A stretch of 64,000 nt of DNA, from the NCBI GenBank assembly GCA_913775975.1, contig CAJYLQ010000050.1, forward strand, positions 1 to 64,000. The letters run 5' to 3'. Source of the DNA: an uncultured Sphingomonas sp. (GTDB lineage: Bacteria > Pseudomonadota > Alphaproteobacteria > Sphingomonadales > Sphingomonadaceae). Positions 44,822 to 56,611 of this stretch are shown one piece after another. The notes under the pieces were generated by a model. That model was not told the DNA's origin and did not search any database. It saw only the letters and a program-made list of their open reading frames with translations. Each line of letters starts with the position of its first letter. The first letter of the stretch is position 1. The translations under genes and the position numbers were made by a program.

Positions 44822-45154
44822 ATGTTCATCTCACCAGCTTACGCTCAGACCGCGGGCGCTGCCGCCGAAAGTGGCGGGTTCGCCTCGCTGATCAGCCTCG
44901 CGCCGCTGTTTCTGGTCTTCATCGTCTTCTATTTCCTGATGATCCGCCCGCAGCAGCGGCGGATGAAGGCGCTGCAGGATTCGGTCGCCGCGGTGAAGAA
45001 GAACGACACCGTCGTCACCGCCGGCGGCATCGTCGGCAAGGTCACGCGCGTCGAGGACGCGCATGTCGAGGTGGAGATCGCGCCCAACACCCGCGTCCGC
45101 GTCGTGAAGGCCACGCTGACCGAGGTGGTCGGCGTGAAACCGGCGAACGACTGA
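44822..45154 (+). CDS. yajC: Sec translocase accessory subunit YajC
   Basis: A 110-residue single-span inner membrane protein. A short N-terminus (MFISPAYAQTAG) leads to the helix LISLAPLFLVFIVFYFLMI, then RPQQRRMKALQDSV and a small cytoplasmic domain with TVVTAGGIVGKV and EIAPNTRVRVVK, all classic YajC. It assists SecDF in protein export. The stop overlaps the secD start (TGATG). Confidence 0.96.
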   Translation: MFISPAYAQTAGAAAESGGFASLISLAPLFLVFIVFYFLMIRPQQRRMKALQDSVAAVKKNDTVVTAGGIVGKVTRVEDAHVEVEIAPNTRVRVVKATLTEVVGVKPAND

Positions 45155-46755
45155 TGCTGGACTTTCCGCGCTGGAAGGTGTGGTCGATCAGCCTGCTGCT
45201 GGCGGTGCTGGTCGCGATGGGGGCGGCCAGCTTCCTGCCGGAACGGGTGGCCAGCCGCCTGCCCTTCCATCTGCCGCAGATCAACCTCGGCCTCGACCTC
45301 GCCGGCGGCAGCTATCTGATGCTGGAGGCGGATACCGGCGATCTCGCCGCCACCCGCCTCGAAACGATGCGCGATCAGGTCGCCACCGAGATGCGGCGCG
45401 GCACGCCCAAGATCGCGATCGGCGACATTTCGGTCCGCGACGGGCAGCTCAGCTTCATGCTGCGCGATCCCGGCCAGGTCGATGCCGCGCGCGAACGCCT
45501 GCTGGCGATCACCGGCGGCGGCGCGGGGATGAGCGGCCAGCGCATCTGGGACATCAACGTCGTCGATAGCAGTCGCTTCGTGCTGAAGCCGACACAGGCC
45601 GGCCTCGCCCAGGCGATCGACACCGCGATGGGCGATGCGACCGAGGTGGTGCGCAAGCGCATCGACGAACTCGGCACGCGTGAGCCGACGATCATCCGCC
45701 AGGGCACGGACCGGATCATCGTGCAGGTCCCGGGCCTGCAGAACCCGCAGGCGCTGAAGGATCTGCTCGGCAAGACCGCCAAGCTCGAATTCAAGCTGGT
45801 CGACGGCACCGCGACGCCCGACCTGATCGCGCGCAAGCAGGCGCCGCCGGGCAGCCAGCTGCTCCCCTATCCCGGCAATCCGCTGGGCCAGCCGCTGATC
45901 GCGGTGAAGCGGTCCACGATCATCTCGGGCGACCAGCTGATCGACGCGCAGCAGACCTTCGACCCGCAGACGAACCAGCCGCAGGTGGCGATCACCTTCG
46001 ACGGGGCCGGCGGCCGCCGCTTCGCGCGCGTCACGCAGGAAAATACGGGCAAGCCGTTCGCGATCATCCTCGACAACCAGGTGATCTCCGCGCCCAATAT
46101 CAACGAACCGATCCTGGGCGGCCGCGCGCAGATTTCTGGCAACTTCACGATCGAGACCGCCAACCAGCTCGCCATCGCGCTGCGCTCGGGCAAGCTGCCG
46201 ATCGCGCTCAAGGTGGTCGAGGAATCGACCGTCGGGCCGGAACTAGGCGCCGATTCGATCCATGCCGGCATCCTCGCCTCCGCCGTCGCGGTGGCGCTGG
46301 TGGTGGCGTTCATGCTCGTCACCTATGGCCGGTTCGGCGTCTATGCGAACCTGGCGGTCATCATCAACGTGTTCGTCATCCTGGGCGTGATGGCGGTGCT
46401 GAAGGGCACGCTGACGCTGCCGGGCATCGCGGGCTTCGTGCTGACGATCGGCACCGCGGTCGACGCCAACGTGCTCATCAACGAGCGTATCCGCGAAGAG
46501 CGGCGGCGCGGGCGCAGCGTCGTGCAGGCGGTGGAGCTGGGCTATAAGGAGGCCAGCCGCACCATCTTCGAGGCGAACGTGACGCACGGCATCTCCGGCC
46601 TCATCATGCTGGTGCTGGGATCGGGCCCGGTGAAGGGTTTCGCGGTCGTGCTGCTGATCGGCATCGCCACCAGCGTGTTCACCGCCGTCACCTTCACCCG
46701 GATGCTCGTCGCCCTGTGGCTGCGCCGGACGAAGCCGAAGACGATCAACATATGA
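45154..46755 (+). CDS. secD: Protein translocase subunit SecD
   Basis: A 533-residue subunit of the SecDF proton-driven motor. The N-terminal helix precedes INLGLDLAGGSYLMLE (motif D1). The periplasmic P1 domain follows, with DVV-type segments such as GTREPTIIRQGTDRI. After GRAQISGNFTIETANQLAIALRSG-type family sequence (for example GNFTIETANQLAIALRSG) come five further helices with TLTLPGIAGFVLTIGTAVDANVLINERIREE-type motif, here seen as GTAVDANVLINERIREE. Complete and of normal length. Confidence 0.97.
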   Translation: MLDFPRWKVWSISLLLAVLVAMGAASFLPERVASRLPFHLPQINLGLDLAGGSYLMLEADTGDLAATRLETMRDQVATEMRRGTPKIAIGDISVRDGQLSFMLRDPGQVDAARERLLAITGGGAGMSGQRIWDINVVDSSRFVLKPTQAGLAQAIDTAMGDATEVVRKRIDELGTREPTIIRQGTDRIIVQVPGLQNPQALKDLLGKTAKLEFKLVDGTATPDLIARKQAPPGSQLLPYPGNPLGQPLIAVKRSTIISGDQLIDAQQTFDPQTNQPQVAITFDGAGGRRFARVTQENTGKPFAIILDNQVISAPNINEPILGGRAQISGNFTIETANQLAIALRSGKLPIALKVVEESTVGPELGADSIHAGILASAVAVALVVAFMLVTYGRFGVYANLAVIINVFVILGVMAVLKGTLTLPGIAGFVLTIGTAVDANVLINERIREERRRGRSVVQAVELGYKEASRTIFEANVTHGISGLIMLVLGSGPVKGFAVVLLIGIATSVFTAVTFTRMLVALWLRRTKPKTINI

Positions 46756-47093
46756 CCGGGCCGGCGCGCGCGATCACCGGCCTGAATGCCCCTTCCGTTT
46801 TCCCGGTCAAGGCCGGGGCCCGGTCGGGGGACGCAGCCGCGTCGCGCGTGCCGGTGGCGATGGCCGCGCTGTCCTACATCCGCCACGATGGGGTACAGAA
46901 GGGCATGACCGCAAGCCGCCCCGCCCGAACGTTGAGTCCGCGATCCCGTCTCAACATTCGCGGCCGGGCCACCCCGTGCATCGCCGCCCAACCCGTTGAT
47001 CGCGCACGCAAAACCCGTCTCTTGAATACCGCGCCCTTGTCTCAACATTCTCAACATTCGCCCCGCATCGGGGTGATCGGAAGCCCGACATGA
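46752..47093 (+). CDS. Doubtful 113-codon ORF exactly filling the secD-secF gap
   Basis: The ATG overlaps the secD stop (ATGA) and its own TGA overlaps the secF ATG, so the frame fits the gap exactly. The first 50 codons are G/C-ending like neighbours; later codons (AGT, CGA, TTG, AAT, TCT, CAA, CAT) are not. No domain, helix or signal is visible, and the region holds CTCAACATT repeats. Either a chance frame in an inserted non-coding stretch or a decayed gene. Low confidence as a protein. Confidence 0.25.
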   Translation: MTGPARAITGLNAPSVFPVKAGARSGDAAASRVPVAMAALSYIRHDGVQKGMTASRPARTLSPRSRLNIRGRATPCIAAQPVDRARKTRLLNTAPLSQHSQHSPRIGVIGSPT

Positions 47094-48076
47094 AGCTGCT
47101 GAAGCTGGTCCCCGACAACACCAATATCGACTTCGTCCGGCTGCGCGTCTGGGCGTTCGTCCTCACCGCGCTGCTGACGGTCGCGGCGGTCGGGCTGGTC
47201 GCGGCGCGCGGCCTGAACTTCGGCGTCGACTTCGTCGGCGGCCTGTCGATCGAGGAACGGTTCGACGCGCCGCCATCGCTCGACCGGGTGCGCGAGGTCG
47301 TCGATGCGCAGGGCGTCGGCCAGGCCGCGCTGCAGCAGTCCAGCGACCAGCGCACCGTCACCATCCGTCTGCCCGTGCAGGAAAGCGCCGACGAGGGCGC
47401 GACCAACGCCGTCGTCCGCAAGGTGCAGACCGCGATCGGCCGCGAATTCCCGGGCGCCACCTTCAGCCGCTACTCCACCGTCTCGGGCAAGGTTTCGGGC
47501 GAGCTGATCCGCAACGGCCTGCTCGCCGTCGTCCTCGCCGTGCTGGGCATCGGCCTGTTCGCGATCTTCCGCTTCGAATGGCAGTTCGGCGTGTCGACGA
47601 TCGTCGCGATCGTCCACGACCTCTTGATGACGCTCGGCTTCTTCGCGCTGATGCGCAATTCGTTCGAATTCGACCTGAACACCGTCGCCGCCGTCCTCAC
47701 GATCATCGGCTATTCGATCAACGACAAGATCGTCATCGACGACCGCATCCGGGAAAACATGCGCCGCTATCGCAAGATGGAGATGCGCGACATCATCAAC
47801 CTGTCGGTCAACGAAACGCTGCCGCGCACGGTGATGACGTCGGTCACGATCCTGCTCGCGCTCGGCGCGCTGCTGCTGCTGGGCGGCCATGTGCTGCGCG
47901 GCTTCACCGCCGCGATGATCCTGGGCATCGTCGTCGGCACCTATTCGTCGATCTACGTCTCCTCCTCGCTGCTGATCGCGCTGGGCCTGCGTGCCGAGCC
48001 GAATCGCGAGAAGCCGGGCACGACCGACAAGACCCGCCGGCAGGATGCCGAGCGGATCGCGCCGCGCCAGGGCTGA
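47090..48076 (+). CDS. secF: Protein translocase subunit SecF
   Basis: A 328-residue six-helix partner of SecD. GLNFGVDFVGGLSIEERF follows the first helix (SecF D1-like motif), and the later helices carry ATNA-to-YSINDKIVIDDRIRENM, with the family's YSINDTVVVFDRIREN-type motif clear, then LSVNETLPRTVMTSVTILLALGALLL-type sequence. Normal length. It is 334 bp from secD, far more than usual for this operon. Confidence 0.97.
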   Translation: MKLLKLVPDNTNIDFVRLRVWAFVLTALLTVAAVGLVAARGLNFGVDFVGGLSIEERFDAPPSLDRVREVVDAQGVGQAALQQSSDQRTVTIRLPVQESADEGATNAVVRKVQTAIGREFPGATFSRYSTVSGKVSGELIRNGLLAVVLAVLGIGLFAIFRFEWQFGVSTIVAIVHDLLMTLGFFALMRNSFEFDLNTVAAVLTIIGYSINDKIVIDDRIRENMRRYRKMEMRDIINLSVNETLPRTVMTSVTILLALGALLLLGGHVLRGFTAAMILGIVVGTYSSIYVSSSLLIALGLRAEPNREKPGTTDKTRRQDAERIAPRQG

Positions 48077-48088
48077 GGGGCCGCCGCG

Positions 48089-48466
48089 ATGCGGATGGAG
48101 CGGGGGCAGCCCGCAGGGGGGCCCCTGGTCCGCGGCTTTGCCGGCAACGGCTTCCGGCTGGATGACGTCACCGTCGCGTCCGCGCTGCTGCTGACGCCGA
48201 CCCGCGCGATGGACTGGACGCCGCCCGCCCTGCCCGCGCTGACGCCCGAGTCGTTCGCGCCCGCGCTGGAAGAGGAAGGGCTGGAGTTCGTGCTGCTGGG
48301 CACGGGCGCCCGCCTCGTCCGTCCGCCCGCCGTGCTGGTCCGTGCGCTGGAGGCGCGGGGGCTGGGCGTCGAACCGATGGACAGCCGCGCCGCCGCCCGC
48401 GCCTGGGGCGTCCTGCGCGACGAGGGCCGGCAGATCGCCGCCGGCCTCTATCCGCTGGATGCGTGA
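48089..48466 (+). CDS. Mth938-like (DUF498/NDUFAF3-like) protein
   Basis: A 125-residue small alpha/beta protein. Family marks are PLVRGFAGNGFRLDDV near the start and FVLLGTGARLVRPPAVLVRALEARGLG and GVEPMDSRAAARAWGVLRDEGR in the C-terminal half (quoted in parts). Bacterial members often follow secDF. The human relative NDUFAF3 helps assemble complex I, but the bacterial role is not settled. It starts 12 bp after the secF stop. Confidence 0.85.
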   Translation: MRMERGQPAGGPLVRGFAGNGFRLDDVTVASALLLTPTRAMDWTPPALPALTPESFAPALEEEGLEFVLLGTGARLVRPPAVLVRALEARGLGVEPMDSRAAARAWGVLRDEGRQIAAGLYPLDA

Positions 48467-48666
48467 CACCGCCCGAACGGCTCCGGCCGGGACACGCTGA
48501 CCAAAGCCCGGTCATGGTCTCGGCGAAACCGGGCCACGCCTAATTCGCCCTGATCCGTTCGACCCGAGCGCAGTCGAGGACCCACAGACCCGTCCCCTGT
48601 CCTACACCCGACCAAATCGACTAAAAGGGGTGCTGCTCCTTTACACCGCCCCTCCCGCCCGCCGGA

Positions 48667-49494
48667 TCAGATCCGCGTCGTGCCCGGATAGGCGAACAGA
48701 TAATCCGCGTCGGCGCTGGTCGTGATCGTCTCCGCGCCCGTCACGGTCGCGCATTCGCCCGCCTTGAACGCCACGCCCGCCACCTCGCCCGATCCATGGA
48801 TCGGCACGATCCACGCCGTCACCCCATCGGGCAGCGACACCGCATGGTCGGCACCGCCGGTCCAGCGTTCCAGCACGAACTTCGGCCCCTCGACCAGCAC
48901 CGTCCGATTCGCGTCGACCGGCCCCGGCGAGGTGATCGGCCGATAGGGGTCGAGATGCGCGACCGCGACGCCGTCATCCAAATGCAGCTCGCGCGGGCGG
49001 CCGTAATCGTACAGGCGATAGGTCGTCTCGCTGTTCTGCTGCACCTCGATCAGCGTCAGCCCCGCGCCGATCGCATGGATCGTGCCCGACGGCGCATAAT
49101 AGAAGTCGCCCGCCTTCACCGGCACCCAGTCGAGCATGTCCTCGATCGAACCGTCCAGCGCGGCGGCGCGCAGGCCATCGGCACTTACCGGCTGCTTCGG
49201 CCCGAGCGCGATCGTCGAATCGGGCGCGGCGGACAAGATCGTCCAGCATTCGTCCTTGCCGCGCGGCAGCCCGCGCTTGTGCGCCTCCTCATCGTCCGGA
49301 TGAACCTGCACCGACAGTTTTTCGCCCGTGAACAGATATTTGATGAGCAGGTCGGGCGTTGTGTCGCCCGGCGCCTGGAACCAGATCTCGCCCACCGGAT
49401 CGCCGCCGGCCGGCACATCGCCGAAGCCGAGGCCAAGGTCATGCCGCCCCCAGGGCTTCTCGACGCGGTGGGTGTGCAGCAGGGTAGCGGGCAT
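48667..49494 (-). CDS. manA: Class I mannose-6-phosphate isomerase
   Basis: A 275-residue short-type phosphomannose isomerase converting fructose-6-P and mannose-6-P. Zn ligands are in LSVQVHPDDEEAHKRG (Gln/His), GKDECW (Glu) and GTIHAIGAG (His). VEKPWGRHD at the N-terminus and an Arg in TTYRLYDYGR complete the pattern. It is divergent from bamD and may supply sugar nucleotides for surface polysaccharide. Confidence 0.9.
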   Translation of the reverse strand: MPATLLHTHRVEKPWGRHDLGLGFGDVPAGGDPVGEIWFQAPGDTTPDLLIKYLFTGEKLSVQVHPDDEEAHKRGLPRGKDECWTILSAAPDSTIALGPKQPVSADGLRAAALDGSIEDMLDWVPVKAGDFYYAPSGTIHAIGAGLTLIEVQQNSETTYRLYDYGRPRELHLDDGVAVAHLDPYRPITSPGPVDANRTVLVEGPKFVLERWTGGADHAVSLPDGVTAWIVPIHGSGEVAGVAFKAGECATVTGAETITTSADADYLFAYPGTTRI

Positions 49495-49582
49495 GGTTCG
49501 TCCTCAGGAGAAAGGGAATGGTTCCCAACGCGCGCCCTAGCCTATTGTTCGGGGCTTGTCCGCTGCGCTAAGGCGGCTGCCG

Positions 49583-50584
49583 ATGCGTATCCTCCCGTAC
49601 CGCCGCCCCGCCGCCGCCGTCACCCTGCTGGCCGTCGCCGCCGCCTCGCTCGCGGGCTGCGCGCGCACCGCCACGACGAAGGGCGACGTGCCCTATGTCG
49701 CGCGCGATGTCGGCACGCTCTACAGCACCGCCAAGCGGCGGCTGGACCAGAGCCGGTTCAAGGAGGCCGCGATCCTGTTCGACGAGGTGGAGCGCCAGCA
49801 CCCCTATTCGATCTGGGCACGCCGCGCGCAGCTGATGAGCGCGTTCAGCTATTATCTGGCCCGCGACTATACGCAGTCGATCCAGTCGGCGCAGCGCTTC
49901 ATCTCGGTCCACCCCGGCAACCGCGACGCGGCCTATGCCTATTATCTCGTCGCGCTCGGCTATTACGAGCAGATCCAGGACGTGACGCGCGACCAGAAGA
50001 TCACCGTGCAGGCGCTGAACGCGCTGGGCGAGCTGACGCGCCGCTATCCCACCACCCGCTACGCCTCCGACGCGCGGCTGAAGATCGACCTCGTCAACGA
50101 CCATCTCGCGGGCAAGGAGATGGAGATCGGGCGTTTCTACGAAGTGCGCGGCCAGTGGCTCGCCGCGTCGATGCGCTTCCGCACGGTGCTGGAAAAGTAC
50201 CAGACGACCACGCACTCGCCGGAGGCGCTGATGCGCCTGACCGAGACCTATCTGGCGCTGGGCGTGCCGCAGGAGGCGCAGAAGGCGGCGGCGGTGCTGG
50301 GCGCCAACTATCCGGGCAGCGACTGGTACGCCCACGCCTACAAGCTGATGAAGGCGCATCCGGTCGAACTCGCCGCGCTGGTCCCGCCGGGTCAGCCGAT
50401 CGTGCCGCCCGCTGTCCACCCGGCCGCGCCGCCGCCCAAGCCGACGGTGGAGGTGCTGCCGCCCGAGAACGGCCCGGCCGCGCCGATCTCCGCCCCCTCC
50501 GGCGCCACCCCCGCCTCTCCGCCCTCCACGGTCGGGACGGGTGCCGGCGCCGCACCGCTGCCCAGCGGCGAAACGCCGCGCTGA
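49583..50584 (+). CDS. bamD: Outer membrane assembly lipoprotein BamD
   Basis: A 333-residue lipoprotein. The lipobox LAGC ends the signal at Cys26. TPR repeats follow from about residue 40 (GTLYSTAKRRLDQSRFKEAAILFDEVERQHP-type, for example ILFDEVERQHPYSIWARRAQ). A Pro-rich tail after about residue 260 is longer than in E. coli BamD and is common in alphaproteobacteria. The ATG at 49583 is preceded by AAGGCGG and is preferred over TTG at 49556. Confidence 0.95.
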   Translation: MRILPYRRPAAAVTLLAVAAASLAGCARTATTKGDVPYVARDVGTLYSTAKRRLDQSRFKEAAILFDEVERQHPYSIWARRAQLMSAFSYYLARDYTQSIQSAQRFISVHPGNRDAAYAYYLVALGYYEQIQDVTRDQKITVQALNALGELTRRYPTTRYASDARLKIDLVNDHLAGKEMEIGRFYEVRGQWLAASMRFRTVLEKYQTTTHSPEALMRLTETYLALGVPQEAQKAAAVLGANYPGSDWYAHAYKLMKAHPVELAALVPPGQPIVPPAVHPAAPPPKPTVEVLPPENGPAAPISAPSGATPASPPSTVGTGAGAAPLPSGETPR

Positions 50585-50651
50585 GCCTCCGGCGGACGGG
50601 ACGGAACATAAGCGGTTCAAATCCGTCCCCGATCGGCCTACATCGGGCGCG

Positions 50652-52310
50652 ATGCTGACCCGGCTTTCCATCCGCGACGTGGTGCTGATCGAGGCGCTGG
50701 ACCTGGATTTCGGTGAGGGGCTGGGCGTCCTGACCGGCGAAACCGGCGCGGGCAAATCGATCCTGCTCGACGCGCTGGGGCTGGCGCTGGGCGGGCGCGG
50801 CGACAGCGGGCTCGTCCGCCACGGCGCCGCGCAGGCCACCGTCACCGCCAGTTTCGACGCGCCGATGGCGGACCTCGCCGCGCTGCTCGACGACAATGGC
50901 GTGGAGGTGGAGCCGGGCGAACCGCTGCTGATCCGCCGCGTGGTGAAGGCGGATGGCGGCAGCCGCGCCTTCGTCAACAACCAGCCCGCCTCCGCGACGC
51001 TGCTGCGCGAGATCGCGCCGCGCCTCGTCGAAATTCACGGCCAGCACGACGATCGCGGCCTGCTGAATCCGCGCGGCCACCGCGCGCTGCTCGACAGCTT
51101 CGCGGGCGCCGACACCGCGCCCGTCGCCCGGGCGTGGGAAGCGTGGCGACAGGCGGAGGGCGCGCTCGCCGCCGCACGCGCGGAGATCGAGACGGCGGCG
51201 CGCGACCGCGAATGGCTGGAACATGCCGTCGCCGAACTGGAAAAACTGGCGCCCGAACCCGGCGAGGAGGAGACGCTTGCCGATCGCCGTCGCGGCATGC
51301 AGCGGGCGGAAAAGATCGCCTCCGACCTGTCGTCGATCGAAGACTATCTGGAGGGGTCGGACGGCGGCCTTGCCCAGCTGCGTCAGGCAGCGCGCGTGCT
51401 CGCCCGCGTCGTGGAAGATCATCCCGCACTGGCCGAGGCTTTCGCGGCCGTCGATCGCGCGGTCGCGGAGGGCGCGGTCGCGGAGGAACGACTGCGGGAG
51501 GCGCGACTCGCACTCGCCTATGACCCCCGTGCGCTGGAGGATGACGAGGCGCGGCTGTTCGAACTGCGCGGCATGGCGCGCAAGCACCGCGTCCAGCCCG
51601 ACGATCTGCCCGCGCTCACCGCCGATCTCGCCGCGCGCCTGCACCGGCTGGAGGCGGGCGAGGGTGGCATCGCCACGCTCGACCGCGCCGTCGCGACCGC
51701 GCGTGCCGCCTATGGGGACGCGGCCAGCGCACTCACCGCGGTCCGGGCGGCGGCGGCCGCGCGACTCGATGCGGCGGTCGCGGCGGAACTGGCGCCGCTG
51801 AAGCTGGACGCGGCGCGGTTCCGCACCGTCGTCGCCGCCCATGCGCCGGACGGCTGGTCGGGTGCGGGTCAGGACCGGGTGGAGTTCGAAATCTCGACCA
51901 ATCCCGGCGCCCCCTTCGCACCGCTGACCAAGATCGCATCGGGCGGCGAGTTGTCGCGCTTCATCCTCGCACTGAAGGTCGCATTGGCGGAACAGGGCGG
52001 CGCGCGGACGATGGTGTTCGATGAGATCGACCGGGGTGTCGGCGGCGCGGTTGCCTCCGCGATCGGCGAACGGCTCGCCCGGCTGGCGCGCGCGACGCAG
52101 CTGCTGGTCGTGACGCACAGCCCGCAGGTCGCCGCGCGCGGCGCCGCGCATCTGCTGATCGCCAAGGCCAGCGACGGCACCGTCACGCGCACCGGCGTCC
52201 GCCGCCTCGCGGACGCGGAGCGGCGCGAGGAGATCGCGCGGATGCTGTCCGGCGCGACGGTGACGGACGAGGCGCGGGCGCAGGCCGACCGGCTACTCGA
52301 AACCGCCTGA
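50652..52310 (+). CDS. recN: DNA repair ATPase RecN
   Basis: A 552-residue SMC-like ATPase used in double-strand break repair. Walker A is GETGAGKS at residues 29-36; coiled-coil arms occupy the middle; the C-terminal half has IASGGELSRFILALKVALAEQ (signature, quoted from IASGGELSRF) and MVFDEIDRGVGG (Walker B), then LVVTHSPQVAARG. It lies 67 bp after bamD, an arrangement common in alphaproteobacteria. Confidence 0.97.
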   Translation: MLTRLSIRDVVLIEALDLDFGEGLGVLTGETGAGKSILLDALGLALGGRGDSGLVRHGAAQATVTASFDAPMADLAALLDDNGVEVEPGEPLLIRRVVKADGGSRAFVNNQPASATLLREIAPRLVEIHGQHDDRGLLNPRGHRALLDSFAGADTAPVARAWEAWRQAEGALAAARAEIETAARDREWLEHAVAELEKLAPEPGEEETLADRRRGMQRAEKIASDLSSIEDYLEGSDGGLAQLRQAARVLARVVEDHPALAEAFAAVDRAVAEGAVAEERLREARLALAYDPRALEDDEARLFELRGMARKHRVQPDDLPALTADLAARLHRLEAGEGGIATLDRAVATARAAYGDAASALTAVRAAAAARLDAAVAAELAPLKLDAARFRTVVAAHAPDGWSGAGQDRVEFEISTNPGAPFAPLTKIASGGELSRFILALKVALAEQGGARTMVFDEIDRGVGGAVASAIGERLARLARATQLLVVTHSPQVAARGAAHLLIAKASDGTVTRTGVRRLADAERREEIARMLSGATVTDEARAQADRLLETA

Positions 52311-52366
52311 CGGGGTGCATCCCTCGCGCTTGCCCCGACCGGTTCGCGCGACTAATCGGCGGGGAC

Positions 52367-52804
52367 ATGGGCATTTTCCCCTTCATCGCGATCCTGCTTG
52401 CGGGCATCGGCTTCGCCATCCAGGCGCCGACCAACGCGACGCTGGCGCGCGTTTCCGGCTCCGTCATCCTCGCAGCGCTCGTCTCGTTCGTCGTCGGGAC
52501 GATCGCGCTGGCCGTGCTGTGGCTGGCCGTGGACCGCACCTCTCCCGCGACATTGCGCGGCGTGCCGGGCTGGGCATGGCTGGGCGGGTTTTACGGCGCG
52601 GGCTTCGTCGCGGCGATGGCCTATGGCGCGCCGCGCCTTGGCCTGTCGACGGCGGTGACGGTGGCGATCGCGACGCAGCTGACCGCCGCGATGGTCCTCG
52701 ATCATTTCGGGCTGTTCGGGCTGCGCACCGATCCCGTCACGCTGCCCAAGCTGGCGGGCGTCGCGCTGGTGGTAACGGGCGTCCTGCTGGTGCGACGCGG
52801 CTGA
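52367..52804 (+). CDS. DMT-family small transporter (YdcZ/DUF606-like)
   Basis: A 145-residue protein with five predicted membrane helices (for example FIAILLAGIGFAIQAPTNAT and GVALVVTGVLLVRRG). QAPTNATLA in the first helix and WAWLGGFYGAGFVAAMAYGAPRLG in the middle are typical of the YdcZ group, which functions as half-transporters. It sits between recN and ligA in the same direction. The substrate is unknown. Confidence 0.85.
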   Translation: MGIFPFIAILLAGIGFAIQAPTNATLARVSGSVILAALVSFVVGTIALAVLWLAVDRTSPATLRGVPGWAWLGGFYGAGFVAAMAYGAPRLGLSTAVTVAIATQLTAAMVLDHFGLFGLRTDPVTLPKLAGVALVVTGVLLVRRG

Positions 52805-52835
52805 TGCCGTCGCGCGCCGTCGCGGCCGGTGATAG

Positions 52836-54977
<2,142 letters not shown>

Positions 54978-54982
54978 GGCGT

Positions 54983-56611
54983 TCAGGCCGCCAGCCGCCC
55001 CGCGGACGCCACCGTATCGATGGCGCAAGTCAGCGGGCACAGCGCCCGCATCGCCGGCCGATGCGTCACCATGATCAGCCCCTGTCCCGTCCGCGCCACC
55101 CGCGCGGACAGGCGGGCGCACACCTGCGCCTCGGTCGCCGCGTCCAGTGCCTCGGTCGGCTCGTCGAGCAGCAGCCACGGCGCGGGCGAAAGATAGGCGC
55201 GTGCCAGCGACAGCCGCCGCCGCTCCCCGCCCGACAACCGCGCGCCATCCTCCCCGATCCAGCTGTCGAGGCCGGCGGGCAACGCGCGGACGACATGCGC
55301 CAGGCACGCATCGTCCAGCGCCGCCCATATCGCCGCCGCGTCCGCCAGCGGATCGGCGAGCGCCAGATTGTCGCGCACCGTTCCCGCCAGCAGCTGTGCG
55401 TCCTGCGGCGCCCAGGCGAAGGCGGCACGCAACCGCGCCGGCGGCAGGTTGGCGATCGGCCGACCACCCAGCGCGGCCCCCGCCCCGGCCCCAGCGTCCT
55501 TCCGCAGGCCGAGCAGCGCCTCCACCAGCGTCGTCTTTCCCGTGCCCGACGCACCGGTGATCGCGATCCGCGTGCCCGTCGGCTGGCGAGCGCCGATGCC
55601 GGGTAGCGACACTATGGGCGGCAGCGCCCGACCCTCGGTGGAGGGGGCCTCGGTGGAGGGGGCCTCGATGAACAGTGCCGCGAGTCGGGCCTCGGCGGCG
55701 CGCGTGGTGCCGCGTGCGGCCCGGTCGCGCAGCAGCGGGGCGAGCCCGTCGATCGTCGTCGCGGCGGCCAGCGTCGCGAGGGCCGCCAGCGGCGCCCCGG
55801 CGGGCCGGGCGAGGATGAAGGCAAGCAGCGCGGCAATACCCGTCGCAAGGCTGGCCAGCGCCTCCACCGCGCCGTTCAGCCAGGCGATGCGCCGCCGCGC
55901 CGCCGCCAGTCGCGCCTCGCACGCGGCAATTCCGGCGACCACGCGCTCCTCCAGCGCGTAGCAGCGCAGTTCGGGCGCGGCGGCAAACTGCATCGACAGC
56001 TGGTCGCGCAGCACGCCCTGCAAGCGCTGGACCTCGGGGCCCGCCCGATCCGCCTGCGCGAGCAGCCACATGGCGACCACCAGCGTCAGGACTGCCGTCG
56101 CCACGATCCCCAGCGCCGCGCCGACCCCCGTGATCCCGCACAGGGCCGCTCCGCTCGCCACCGCCGCCATGGCGCCCGCGTGAGCGGGGCGGCGGGCGAT
56201 CGCCATCTCGACCGCCGCAACGTCCTGCACCAGCCGCGCGCTGGCCTCGCCCGTCGTCAGCGCAAGCGCGCGGTCGGGCGGCGCGGCCGCGATCGCGCGA
56301 TAGAGGGCAGGCCGCACTCGGGCCAGAATCGCGAAGGCCACGGCATGGCTCGCCAATCGCTCGCCATAGCGCGCACCCGTCCGCACGATCGCCAACAGGC
56401 GGATCGCGGCGCCGGGCAGCATGTAGTTGAACGCCTGCGCCGCGACCGCCCCCGCCAATCCCGCCGCGCCCGCCGCCACGATGAACCAACCCGACAGGCC
56501 GAGCAGCACGACGGTCGCGGCGGCGACGGCGGTCGCCAGGGCCGCCGCGCGGGCCAGCATCGGACGCTGGCGCCGCGTCTCGGCGCGTAGCAGCGCGGCG
56601 AAGGCGCTCAC
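54983..56611 (-). CDS. cydC: Thiol reductant ABC exporter subunit CydC
   Basis: A 542-residue half-transporter. Six helices begin with [21 protein letters not shown] (quoted from [13 protein letters not shown]), the CydC hallmark. The ATPase has Walker [18 protein letters not shown] signature [16 protein letters not shown] and Walker [13 protein letters not shown]. With CydD it exports cysteine/glutathione and is needed to mature cytochrome bd. Its ATG overlaps the cydD stop. A perfect 15-bp tandem duplication (55634-55663) adds a second EAPST in the linker before the ATPase. Confidence 0.93.
   Translation of the reverse strand: MSAFAALLRAETRRQRPMLARAAALATAVAAATVVLLGLSGWFIVAAGAAGLAGAVAAQAFNYMLPGAAIRLLAIVRTGARYGERLASHAVAFAILARVRPALYRAIAAAPPDRALALTTGEASARLVQDVAAVEMAIARRPAHAGAMAAVASGAALCGITGVGAALGIVATAVLTLVVAMWLLAQADRAGPEVQRLQGVLRDQLSMQFAAAPELRCYALEERVVAGIAACEARLAAARRRIAWLNGAVEALASLATGIAALLAFILARPAGAPLAALATLAAATTIDGLAPLLRDRAARGTTRAAEARLAALFIEAPSTEAPSTEGRALPPIVSLPGIGARQPTGTRIAITGASGTGKTTLVEALLGLRKDAGAGAGAALGGRPIANLPPARLRAAFAWAPQDAQLLAGTVRDNLALADPLADAAAIWAALDDACLAHVVRALPAGLDSWIGEDGARLSGGERRRLSLARAYLSPAPWLLLDEPTEALDAATEAQVCARLSARVARTGQGLIMVTHRPAMRALCPLTCAIDTVASAGRLAA

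Noticed and set aside
48556..48581. GTTCGACC...GTCGAGGAC imperfect palindrome in the secF-manA gap
   Set aside because: Short imperfect palindromes of this kind are common in GC-rich intergenic DNA; no flanking T run or gene position supports a terminator or operator.
50094..52151. A 685-codon minus-strand frame under bamD-recN
   Set aside because: Antisense shadow of recN; no start signal or family similarity.
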